From Cytidiella melzeri (Eukaryota; Basidiomycota; Agaricomycetes; Polyporales; Irpicaceae): a stretch of 64,000 bases of DNA. The notes under the pieces were generated by a model. That model was given only the letters and a program-made list of their open reading frames with translations. It did not search any database and was not told the DNA's origin. Shown here one piece after another: positions 27,422-37,723 of this stretch. The translations under genes and the position numbers were made by a program. The DNA is taken from assembly GCA_022592445.1 (NCBI GenBank), contig JABYQR010000035.1, positions 62,001 through 126,000 of the forward strand. The letters run 5' to 3'. Position 1 is the stretch's first letter, and every line of letters begins with the position of its first letter.

Positions 27422-28937
27422 CACAGATTAGACGCTAAATTCACGTGAGCGCCTATCATATAAGAACGACGGGGAGGTTGTACAGTCCGAGTCGCCCTGT
27501 CGTTCACCTTCCGCTTGAAATGCTATGCGGGAACTGATGCAAGACGTTTCACCTCCAGATATTGGCGAAACATTTGGTCGACTGGTAGCAGCATATATCG
27601 ACGAGGTTGTAGCCAGGCACCTACGGATACCTCAGTGCTATCCTCTGACTCTATTGGCAGCAGTTCCCTGGGACGACGAGTTGCATACCTTGAGCCTTGC
27701 ATTCGTCCGCTCGGAAAGACCCTTGCCAAAACCGAGGGATATTCTTCCCTTATTCCAAGTATCTGCTCAAGTCAGGTCGGTCACCCTGAGGCCCTGGCAG
27801 ATGCTTTGAACGATGAACACGAAGACATTAATTGTGAACGGCGCGTTTCACAAAAGATCGTCTTTTCAACATTATAGAATTGTTCAGTCATCAGTTTAGT
27901 GGACAGTCGTTGGGACCGCCTGACAGAGTTTCGTCAGTTCCGAGAAACCCCATATCGACCGCGTTCTTGGACCGTTGAAACGTCGCCTACTCCATTTGGG
28001 GCTCACGGCGGCGCAAATCATTTCTTCGAATGCCCATGCGACGATTCCAATAGAGAGTGGGTAAATCAAGGTTAGCACCCACCTTAGAACCGCAACGCCC
28101 CCACGCCCCGACTTATTCTTTTCGTCAGGTATCGGGTTCCGTCCAGTTCTACAAAAAAAACGCTGAGCACGATGGAATTCCGGATGAGCCAAAATCCGAA
28201 GTATTGCAAGACCTCCGTTAGAAATTGCGATGAAACCTTTTGCTCCGGAAACTTGTCCGTACGGTGCCCCCGTCGTCCATTCGCATCTTCAACAATTGGG
28301 ACACGAGTTGTCAGTCAACTTCGGGTTGTGAAAAGTAAGGCCTAGCTCACTGTTCATCGTTTGAGAATGTCTTGCGCTTGCACGCGCTATCTCACAAAGC
28401 TTGAAAGAGCTGTGACAGTCAGGGACTCAAAGTCCGGCTCAATGGCAGAGCGTTAGATTTACAGCGAAACATGCACAATGTAGCACCCATTGTAGAGAAT
28501 TTGTAGTGATAACAGTTATTACTGTTACAATTCCAGTTTATTCACAAGAGGTGCGCAAGTGTGAACACTTTCAATTTCCAGTAGACCGTCGAGGTTCGGT
28601 CATACAGCCACAAATGGATCCAAAGTGTGAAAGGGCTTGGTGATGCAAACCAGGAGCTTCCGACGCTCTGATCATTCAGACACTATGAAACGAGCTTGCG
28701 CATCTTATGCATGCCCATAACATTGCTCGATATACGAATTTGGTGATGAACTGCACGAAACTATTGTCCATGTTTAACACGACGTCGAAAGGTCTGTTAT
28801 ATAATCAAAAGAACGATGCAAAGCAACCCTGGCACCGACCAAAATACTAGAAGACCAGCCAGCTAGTCTTAAAGTATATGCCACACAAGGATACATCGTT
28901 GTACATTGCAAGACTGCAAGGGCCAAACGAGGAAGCA
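27422..28937. other. Intergenic region with one doubtful small frame
   Basis: 1.5 kb between the kinase start and the stop of the Tyr/Gln-rich protein gene. Apart from the doubtful frame at 27525-27809, entered separately, I see no gene. A tRNA-like fragment near 28437 is incomplete. The stretch is AT-richer toward 28500-28900, as expected of 3' flanking DNA. Confidence 0.45.
27525..27809 (+). CDS. Doubtful small gene or frameshifted remnant
   Basis: The ATG at 27525 opens a protein-like segment with ETFGRLVAAYIDEVVARHL, LTLLAAVPWDDELHTLSLAF and KPRDILPLFQ. Immediately after this the sensible coding signal moves to the +1 frame (VGHPEALADALNDEHEDI, to a stop at 27877). Only a 17 nt gap bounded by GT..AG separates the two, too short for a spliceosomal intron. 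This looks like a gene with a one-base shift, a pseudogene, or coincidence. No family was recognised. It is divergent from the NDR kinase with about 100 bp between starts. Confidence 0.22.
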   Translation: MRELMQDVSPPDIGETFGRLVAAYIDEVVARHLRIPQCYPLTLLAAVPWDDELHTLSLAFVRSERPLPKPRDILPLFQVSAQVRSVTLRPWQML

Positions 28938-30518
28938 TCAGTATGCAGTGGGGCTATACCCTGTCGGCTGATACGAGTCAGCGCTAGGCGGTTGGTATGA
29001 CGTTGGCTGATACGCAGATTGCTGCTGTGGCTGCTGCTGATATGCCGTAGGCTGGTATGTGGTTGGCTGGTACGTCGACCAGCGCGACGGTGGTGATTGA
29101 CTCTGTGTTTGATACCCGGTACGTGCGCCGTAGGACTGTTGGTAGTTCTCCGACGGTTGGGAAGCTACAGTTCGCACAGACGGTGCGGGAGAGCGCATTG
29201 CTTGTCGATCGGGATAGGATAGCCCTAGATGTTGAGGCTGTGCTTGATGCTGAGATGCGGGCTGAGAATACGCGGGCTGCGGGCGAGAGGGTTGTGTGTA
29301 AATGGAAGAGCTGTCCAACGACAATTATATGTCAACAGATGATATGTTGTTTATGCAGTAGTACGTACGGAGCCGGCGGTGATAAGCTCATGCGCTTTGC
29401 GGTGGTACTGGCAGAGTATATCGAAGACACGGAGGCCCTGAAGGTAGTGATCATGAGTATATTCCTTATGATATAATTAACAGCTGGACGTACGTGTAGA
29501 ACGAAGCTGGGTCTATATCACCAGGTGGTAAATCCTCGCGCATGTCGTAATAAGACGATCTTTCCGAGCCACCATAAGCTACGCGAGGATCGAACACAAG
29601 ACGGGTTGAGGCATAGCTCGACGACTTCAGGTTGTCGCGGTAAGCAGACGTTGGTCTCGGGCTCGGACGCTGCACTGGAGGACGAGGTGGTGGTGGTGCC
29701 GAATGATGGTGCGAGTACGGCTGAGGAGTTACCGATGGGGACAGCGACTCGTGCATAGATGGTCTGGGGAGATGGCGTCGATCAGCCAACGGCTGGAGGA
29801 GAGTCGGGGCCGAAGCAGGCGCATGCGAGAGCGAAGGAGAGGTAGGAGAGTGAAGTGGAGATGCTGGACGAGAATCGCCCGGGACGTATGTCATGACAAG
29901 GCCCTGCCGACGCGGAGGAGGAGGAGGATCACCATATCCATCGTACGGTGGACCGTCCAGCGATGGTCCTATGGGCTCAAACATCGGCGGCGGTGTCGAC
30001 TCGCGCTCTACGACAGAGGGCTGACGAAGTAGACTGTTGCTAGAAGTCGTGCTTGGGACGATCTGGCTAGCAAGAGACGGCCGCGTTGTTTCTGCTGGCG
30101 CGGAAGGAGGGCCGTCGCCCAAACCTGCCTCTGCATACCAGTTTGGTCGTTCTTTTTGCTTCCGGGTAGATGGCTGTCGCTGCCTCTTGACGACACGGAG
30201 AGGCTGTGTAGCTGGGGTTGATGCTCCCTGTTCGCTGCTCAAGCTGGTGTGACGAGGGGAGGTGGACGAAGCTAGCGCCGGTGCAGGCGGCGGTGAACGC
30301 GAGGAGCTCGCACCCCCCGCAGAATCTGCGACAGTCATGTTGGCCACTGCAGCAGCAAAAGCTGCTTCATCCCAAACTTGCCACTCGCCCTCATCGTCGA
30401 CAGCGTCTCTGCTAGCCTCCAACGCATCAGATATCTTCCGATCGAATTCTTGTTCGCAGAACTCGTAGGCGGGTGGTGGCGGTTCGTCTTGAGAGTCAAA
30501 ATTGCGCGGACTAGCCAT
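28938..30518 (-). CDS. Low-complexity Pro/Ser/Tyr-rich hypothetical protein
   Basis: ATG at 30518; stop at 28940-28938. The opening exon encodes an acidic region with DEPPPPAYEFCEQEFDRKI and a helix EGEWQVWDEAAFAAAVANM, then about 250 residues rich in Ser and Pro (SGGASSSRSPPPAPAL, MFEPIGPSLDGPP, GDPPPPPRRQGL). It ends with ARLVFDPRVAY-like and DPASFY segments. A short middle exon lies at about 29435-29365. The last exon is Gln/Tyr-rich with repeated YQPT/YQPP units (TYQPTTYQPTAYQQQPQQQ) up to the stop. PPPAYE near the N-terminus is a PPxY match that could bind WW domains of Nedd4-type ligases. I do not recognise the family, though similar proteins seem common in basidiomycetes. The reading frame of the middle exon is not certain. 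Confidence 0.6.
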
Positions 30519-30978
30519 GTCCTGGAAGTGGTCAAGGGAGAAGCGGTGGAGAGGACAAGATGGAAGCTGGAGAATGTGAGCGATGGTCCAGGGGCATGAT
30601 GCCGCTTTATGCACTGCGAGCTAAGTACTGCAGTGGCACGCACCGCAGGCACAGCCCTGCCAGGCGCTCTGCAAATGAACATATCATTGACGGGCAGGCA
30701 GTTGACTCACGCTAACTGTCTTGCCCGCTTATGGCTAGATGACAGATCCCACATAGATATAGATTTCAGCCATGAAACTACTTGATTACTCGACTTCAAC
30801 ACCGCAGGACCAACTGAAGTGGCTCTCAATCCTCACGAACGGCGACTGAGAAGGGAGCCGCGCTCTAACACGGTTGAACAACATGTCATGCCATGTCGCG
30901 ACAACCGCTCTGCAAAGCAGACCCTCCGTAGTCGCCGGAGGTTCGTGCCCGGAAAATATATCCATCGGGTAACACCCC
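30519..30978. other. Intergenic region between hypothetical protein start and PDK stop
   Basis: 460 bp, expected to hold the promoter of the leftward hypothetical gene and the 3' end of the mitochondrial kinase gene. Open stretches here are short and not protein-like. No defined motif was identified. Confidence 0.4.
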
Positions 30979-32897
30979 TCATACCTCAATACCTTCCAAG
31001 TTTGTACCCTGCACATGGCCGTCAGCAAAAATGACAGGGCGATGTTTGTACACACAGCAAACTCACAAGCTTGGGTAGTCGTAGATATACGTCTGTGCCT
31101 GTGTATTGCGTTAGCACATTAGTGTCTGTCATTGCACCTGGTACGAACCATATCCATCCATACTGACAAGCTCCAGCGAGCCACCGAAGTACCTGAAGCC
31201 ACTTTGTAAGTAAACAGGGGCAGAACATGAACAAAGAATATACAAACGTAGCGAATATATTGCTCATAGGAAGGCCAAACCCAATGCGAGGACGTAGCGT
31301 TCCACCGTCCGAACTTTTACGAGGTGCTGCTTGGCTCATCGCATTGAGCTGTTCCTGGACTGTGGCCGTAATACCCAGTGTACTCGTACTGACAGACCGC
31401 AGGGCACCCAAACGCGAGTCCTCCATTCGAGTTGAATTACGCAGATGAGAGAATGAGAAGAGGTCCGAAGGTGATTTGATCTGAGGTATCAGGAGCCCTC
31501 CGCCTAGTCATTGAGCCCACATTAGATGAGAAGTCCGGTCTGTCTTTGGGTGGGCTGACCTTGATCAGATATTCGGATAGCCACCATATGTTCCCCCATG
31601 GAGATTGTCGCTCGTATTGGAGGTAAGGAAGGAGCATTTCGGTGCGTTAAGCGCGCTGCTCGCAGGGCCTGTGATCATACCTGAGCCTGACACACTACGC
31701 AGCCTAAACAAACTCACATTTTTTAATAACTCGAAGAAAATGTATCTACCAAATCATGAGATCAACATGTCTCCGCGTCGCCAATGCGAGGACGTACTCT
31801 AGATGTTCCGGTATGTACGGGAACGTGGTGTCTGTGTGCCCATCGACGATGATTTCTGACCAATTGGCGGTCGTGTTGGACCCATCTGGTGTGTCGCGAT
31901 CTACGTCAAAAGCTCGACTCCGCAGGTAATTAGCGCAACGATCAATGCTGTTCTTGATGTTGAGGCTAGTATATATTATGCCAACGTGGTCTGAGCGAGA
32001 GTTGTCGCCGTCTCTTTTGGATTGAAGATCCCTAGAAAGCGCTATATGATGCTCAGCAAGCACGCGTCGTGATATCCGGGAAACTAGCATGCGACGCATG
32101 AAAGAGTCCAATCGATCTGGGGCGAGGTATGGCGATGCAAGAGTCAACCCTAGCGAGAGATTCGGTATCACTGTGGAACTGAACGAAATGATGAAGAAAG
32201 GTGGGGTTTTTCTGGGTGTGTGGGCTTACTGTTCATCGAGCAGTCCGCGTACAAATTTACAGAAGGCTTCATTTTCCTCCAACGTGTTGATTTGTGGGAA
32301 CCGTCGAAGCCTGGACCAGAGGCTTGTTTAGTGTGACCTTCCGAGCATGCGTAGGTCGGCATACTTATCAAATGCTGCCCAGTATAGCTTTCCACATATT
32401 TGAGATATAGCAAGAGGAGAGCAAACTTTTGCATACCTCATACACCTTGTCCATACCCTCCTGCGTCACGGCGACGTACGGCAGGGCTTGCAAGTCTCGT
32501 AGTCGATGTGCTATTCGTACTGGCAACTCAGTTCGAACATAGTTGCCACTCTGCGTATGGACAAGTCAGCCTAGACAGCTGCACCGAAGCGTAGCAACAT
32601 ACCATAATAATCCTCTCCTCATTCATGGAACGCCCGAAGAAAACCTACCTGACCGCTGAATAACCACAAACACACCACCAGATCTTCCTATACACATACC
32701 AATTGCCTAAGGGTCATCCGTTTCGCCTTCTTCGCAGCATAGAGTTCCAGTTGTTTGTTCCCGTAGAAATGTAAAGCATTTGAGAGCCCACGCATGCCGC
32801 TCGCACCGAGCGTTCGAGTCTGGACGTTAGTCGTGTGTCTTGCGCACCCGGGAAAGATGTGGGAGCACGGTGAATGTAGTAGCCATGTCATCCTCAT
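30979..32897 (-). CDS. Mitochondrial protein kinase of the PDH/branched-chain dehydrogenase kinase family
   Basis: Start at 32897 with a basic, hydroxylated leader lacking acidic residues (MRMTWLLHSPCSHIFPGCAR), consistent with mitochondrial targeting. Then YGNKQLELYAAKKAKRMTLR, FGRSMNEERIIMSGNYVRTE, LPVRIAHRLRDLQALPYV and FRFVRGLLDEH-type helices form the four-helix domain. The GHKL ATPase part carries LMIW/ELLKN, a GGGLL box, RIGFGLPMSNIFAT, YFGGSLELVSMDGYGTDVYL and LRLPKL. The last exon ends GTNLEGIEV. These kinases phosphorylate and switch off pyruvate or branched-chain ketoacid dehydrogenase E1. Sequence alone does not tell me which (Pkp1/Pkp2-like or BCKDK). There are many small introns, several falling in conserved motifs. 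The gene is divergent from MED20 with only 193 bp between starts. Confidence 0.87.
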
Positions 32898-33090
32898 GGA
32901 TTATGTGCACCGCTCGGTGTGGGGGTTATCGAGTCATGACTCGTAAAGTAAAACCACCTCCATCTTCGAAATCCTCGGAGATCAATAAGGAGCACGCGAT
33001 TAGACGCCTTGTTTCAGCGCCTTGTCAACGACCTTCAGACCAACTTCAACGTTCAACGTTCATCGGCCACCGTCGCGTCTGTCGTGAGCG

Positions 33091-34214
33091 ATGGGTATCA
33101 CAGGGTAACTACTATACTTCCAAGACATTCCTCAAGCTAACATGAGTTTCTTGGTAGATTGGCAAGATGGGTGAACGCCCCTACTACCGGCTTAGATTTG
33201 ATAGGTCAAAATATTATTCGCAATCACCAAGTCCGTCTTCACTACAGGCAATGAGATGAGATGGTCTCGTTAAACAGTCACACTGCTAGGGTGTGTCGCG
33301 AGGGAAATGGCATCTCAGCGTAAAATCATACCGCTCTCAGCTTCAGTCGATACCTGGGCTGCAGATCCATGCAGAGCGTACGATGTGCGCACTGACAATG
33401 AACGGTGGGCGGTTCATTCAGAATAGATCTGGGAATTTGGCTTCTCACCCCGTATGACACTCCTGGATCACAGAACACGTATTCGTGCAACTCGAGGACC
33501 CAGTCTCCCATTCCCGAGCAGACTTATTGCAATCACTGGCGGAGGGACAAGTTCCGATACCCTTGACAGGCCCAGGCGCACCAGCTCACTTTAGGACTAC
33601 CTTTTTAACCCTGAGTCCTCCTGGAGCATTAGAACAGCTATTAGCTCAGTCGCGCGCACGGTGGGTGTCAGTCAGACAATCTGGAACCTCTGGACTTTCC
33701 CAAGGGTCTGGGCAGCAACTGTCGGTAGACGGGATCGTGTATGCTATAGGTACCGACTTTGTTGTGCGGGCAGGAAATGTAATACTGGCCGGGGGTGCTG
33801 TCAAGGGTATGTTATTAGAGGTACGTAACTTACTATGCCTTTCCAAAGTACGGCGCGCTGAAGTGTCGTGGTGTGTAGGCCGAGTACCTGCCTGTAACGA
33901 CTATGCAACAAGGCAGCGATGGAAGCGTGGACCTCCTCAACAACCTCCTTGTCTCGATTCTTCCGAACATTGCGGACGCGAAGATGACTGCGGTCACTAT
34001 CAGCGATGCGATGTGGGAGGAAGTACTTTGGGATAGAGAACAGGAAGAGGCGCAGCTGGAAAAGGAGCCGGAAGCGGAAGAAACTTATGGCGTGTTTGTG
34101 TGCGGGGAAGAGGGGCTCACAACATTTCGCAAAGGCGATTGGACTGGTGTTGACCGCGACCGGAGGTCTGCCTACCTCATTATTGGTGCTCTCAGGGGAG
34201 AAGGACTACTATAG
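33091..34214 (+). CDS. MED20: Mediator of RNA polymerase II subunit 20
   Basis: Five exons, 33091-33104, 33158-33230, 33290-33404, 33474-33820 and 33879-34214, join to 294 residues. The first exon is only 14 nt and gives MGITG; exon 2 continues LARWVNAPTTGLDLIGQNI. Next come RGKWHLSVKSYRSQL and EHVFVQLEDPVSHSR, then a strand-rich part (VDGIVYAIGTDFVVRAGNV, ILAGGAVKGMLLEAEYLPV). The end, TGVDRDRRSAYLIIGALRGE, is a strong Med20/TRF-like signature. Med20 sits in the Mediator head module with Med18 and contributes to activated Pol II transcription. An acidic insert (EEAQLEKEPEAEETY) precedes the last strand. The gene shares a short promoter region with the mitochondrial kinase. Confidence 0.88.
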
Positions 34215-34518
34215 GCTATGCGAGATCTGCTTCATTATTGTAGCCACGTCATGATATTCTGCACATCCACATGTTTGAGGTCTCTAGTCTTTAGGGAAAT
34301 TTGGTCAGCTCAATAACTGTGCAATAGATCTTAACTTATGTGGGCACGTAGTTTTTCGGGTTGGCCTGCCGTGACGTGACTGTTCGTGTCAGTCACACAG
34401 GCGCGTCGTCCCATCACGCATCGTGGTCGTTTCACTATGCCTGTTTTGCAGTTGACTCTCATCCCTCAGCCACATTCACTTGTGACTACTTCTGTACTCA
34501 TCATAACTTTGAACCTCA

Positions 34519-36945
34519 ATGCCGGCCAAGCGTAAAGCGGCTGCTGCGTCGGACCAAGCACCACCTACCAAACGGACTACGCGTTCTAGAGGCCCACTTG
34601 TAGAGACTCAACCTGCTGTCCCTGCTATAGGACGTCCTCACCTCCAGAGACGAGTTGCAGGAAAAGCGCATCGTGCGGCATCTGAAGAAAGCGATAGCGA
34701 GGTTCGAGATGCTAGCGCGAAGCGGACGGCACTCAGGAAAGGGAGACAGGTCAAGGTAGCAAAGGAGCAGCCTACTCACGACACAGTGCATTCGCCTCCT
34801 CCACGAGGCAGAGCACGTCCTCCAAAACTACGCAGAGAAGACCCGCTCGCATCTGAAGCTAGCTCATCGAAGGTCACTATCGAAGCTTTGGACACCACAG
34901 ATGCGGACAACTCCCCCGATGAGCTGCTACTCTCTTCCCCTCCACAATCTCGCCCCTCCACCCCTTCAAGAATTGGACCACGGGCTAGTGGTACACCAAG
35001 AACTGTCTTTGATGCGATGGAGATTCGAACGCCTTCGCGGCTTGCATCATCTCGTCCCACTGTACTCCAACCGTCGCCTCAGAGGACCCGCTCAACACCT
35101 TCCGGCAATGCTACGCCGCTGAACAAACATTTGACGTCGGCTCTCAGTAGCACAAAAAAGGCGGCAGCTTTCCCGCAGCTGCCTGCACTACTACTGCCTC
35201 GGGTGACGCAAGTAGTAGACGAATTCAACCTATCTGCTCCGTCACCCCCACAGTCACCCACCAAGCCAAAGACGTTTACACCCTTTAGCTCTCCACGTAA
35301 AGGTAAAGCTGTAGCCACGCCACAAACATCTCCAAACCGACTTCCTGCCGTCCTGCCGTCGCATCTGCACGCCAGTCTACACGCACAGAAGCGTATCGCT
35401 CTTCGGGCCCTTAACTCCCTCTCCGTTCCCGACGGCCAGGATGATGAGGATGACGAGTCTGAACCACCCGCGAACTCAACCGCCTATCAACAGCTTGCTG
35501 AGTTACTCAAGGGAACCGTGGAACGAGGAGAAGGCAATAGCTGCCTCCTGATAGGTCCACGAGGAAGTGGAAAGACACAGGTGCGACACTTTCAGCTCTG
35601 CAAGGCCAACCCACTAACTTGTGACCAGCTACTCGAAGCAGCTATATCCACCTTACCTGAGCAGCCAATCGTTATTCGGCTATCGGGTCATGCACAGATC
35701 AACGATCGCCTCGCTATGCGTGAGATAGCTTGGCAGCTCGCGGAGCAGACTGGCAAGTCACTGTTGCAGACCGAGGAGGACGATGAAGACCAGGAAGAAA
35801 ATCCGTTTCTAGAAGCTGCCGATACAGTCATATCACTTCCTCCACCATCACATTTACTAGCCCTTATATCAATGATTCCGACGCTTTCACGGCCCACGAT
35901 TGTAATCCTGGACGCTTTCGATTTATTTGCCTTACACGCGAGGCAAGCTTTGCTTTATTGTCTTCTGGACACTGCACAAAGTTGTAGAGTTGGTGCCGGC
36001 AGTAAAGGGCTTGCGGTGATTGGTGTCACGACACGCGTTGACACGATCAACATGCTGGAAAAGAGAGTGAAGAGCAGGTTCTCAGGTCGCATGTTGCGCA
36101 CTGCCTGTCCCCGTACTGTGGACGTCTGGGTGCGCGCCGCGAGCGCGGCGTTGTGCACGTCTATTGGGCCGCGGGATGAAGATGAAGATGACTGGCCAAG
36201 GTTGTGGGAGGGCTCTGTGAACATATTTTTCAACGACCCACAGGTGTTAAAAGTATTGCGAGAAACCTTCGCCTTGAGCCGAGATGTTCGCTTATTAAGC
36301 CGGCTTCTTGTACGTTTTCCCCCGCCTCTCATGATACGTAAAACTAAATATAGTCGTATAGGTTAAGCCGGTGGCTAACTTAACGCCATCCTCTGCGTTT
36401 TTGACACCGTCAACTTTGATAGACTCTGGCATAGTTCAACGGTGTCCTCCTCGTTTCAGTATTCTCAGCTGTAAGTTTGCTGCTTCCGACGCTATTGTCA
36501 ACGCTGACGCCATAGATGTCAGATTTGAATTATCCCTCAATGTGCCTTTTGATTTCTGCGATGCACGCTCGCACTTCAGGACATAATACAGTCACGTTCG
36601 AAATGCTTCAAGAACGGTTTCGGGATCAAGTTCGAACATCCCTCTCTGCACCAGTGCAAGTTGAAGGAGGTGGTATAGGTATGATGCGGTGCAGCCGCGA
36701 GGTTATGATTAGGGTACTGTTGCACCTTTTTATGTCCCAGGCTCAAACTAACACCTCCATACTATCCTTAGACCTTTGAAACTCTAGTCTCTCAGAGACT
36801 ATTCGTCTCTATCGCCCCTCCTGCTGCCGGTACGGGGAAGGAATTTGTCAAATATAGGTGCACGATTGACCGCAGCGATGTGAAGAAGGCTGTGGAGAAG
36901 ATGGGCCAGCTGAATCTGAAGAAATGGTTCAGCAAAGCGCAGTAA
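34519..36945 (+). CDS. ORC4: Origin recognition complex subunit 4
   Basis: The ATG at 34519 opens a basic, Ser/Pro-rich, disordered N-terminus of about 290 residues (MPAKRKAAAASDQ, SPRKGKAVATPQTSPNR), then the AAA+ core. Walker A is LLIGPRGSGKT, followed by an intron at 35581-35630. Then PIVIRLSGHAQINDRLAMRE and the Walker B segment IVILDAFDLFALHARQALLY, where the usual Asp-Glu is Asp-Ala. Next come GVTTRVDTINMLEKRVKSRF, as in all ORC4 proteins, and the winged-helix part MCLLISAMHARTSGHNTVTF, FEMLQERFRDQV, with TFETLVSQRLFVSI. The last exon ends NLKKWFSKAQ at 36945. ORC4 is one of six subunits that mark replication origins and load MCM. Introns near 36310, 36470 and 36715 are short; the region 36370-36520 is only approximately spliced. 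Confidence 0.92.
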
Positions 36946-37723
36946 ACATTGCTAGGTGAGTTAGCGGTGCCTCACATCGCTAAGCGTTCACGTACAGAAC
37001 TGGATTACCCACTGCAGGATACGTCGGAGCCCATACATCTAGGAGAGTGGAATATGGAATCGTACAGGTCACAATCAATGTGCGAATTAGCAGCATCCAA
37101 TCAATATATACGACCTTAGTTGCGCTTTAAGGATTTACGAGGGACTGTTTCGAGTCCGAGTCGTCTCTTCCGTCAAGCTGATTATGTCTACATGACAGCC
37201 AGCCCAATAACGATAGACCGCGAGAGATGGGTGCGCGCAGAGCAGAAGTGGCTCAAGTGGCGCAGGCCCCCGGCACACTCAAGAACGCGAAGCAGGCGGG
37301 CAACTGGAAAACGGCGTGGCTATCGGGGTCCTAGACTGCGCCACTTCTGCTCTGCGCACACTGTGCCGCGGCGGTCTATCGTTAAGTGTTGGGTCAGCTG
37401 GAATGCAGGAAGCAGTGACTACCAGCATCAAGGGCTACAGAAGCTTCATGCATCACCAGCCAGTTCAGACGTATCTACGCCGTTTGACAAAAAGTGTGCG
37501 CTTGTATGCAATTGCCCCCCTCCAGTTCGCTCTCACCATATGTCACAGACCGTGGAAGGATGCATCATGGGAATGTCTTGCGTGTGCATATTTATCCACA
37601 GGTCGGAGTTGTAACGGATATGCGTGGCCATTGGTGTCTATACCAAGCTCCACATTTCAGGTTAAAAGCACCGTTCTACCTCCACTCGATGCCCACTCTG
37701 CCGATTTACTGATAACACATAGC
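36946..37723. other. Intergenic region with a strong inverted repeat
   Basis: 778 bp between ORC4 and the P450 start. No gene is evident; open stretches at 37120-37614 lack protein character. An 18 bp perfect inverted repeat at 37235-37357 is listed separately. The last 100 bp should hold the P450 promoter. Confidence 0.5.
37235..37357. repeat. Inverted repeat, 18 bp perfect arms, about 87 bp apart
   Basis: The left arm GCGCAGAGCAGAAGTGGC (37235-37252) is the exact reverse complement of the right arm at 37340-37357. Partial matching extends a few bases beyond each arm. It could fold as a cruciform or RNA hairpin. The inner sequence has no coding character. Confidence 0.8.

Noticed and set aside
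28437..28475. tRNA-like stretch (GGCTCAATGGCAGAGCGTTAGA)
   Set aside because: It resembles a D-arm, but there is no pairing anticodon stem, no GGTTCGAATCC-type T-arm and no acceptor pairing.
29365..29435. Alternative reading of the middle exon as GLRVFDILCQYHRKAHELIT
   Set aside because: It looks more protein-like than the Ser-rich reading, but its phases do not match both neighbouring exons with the best donor and acceptor; kept only as an uncertainty in the gene entry.
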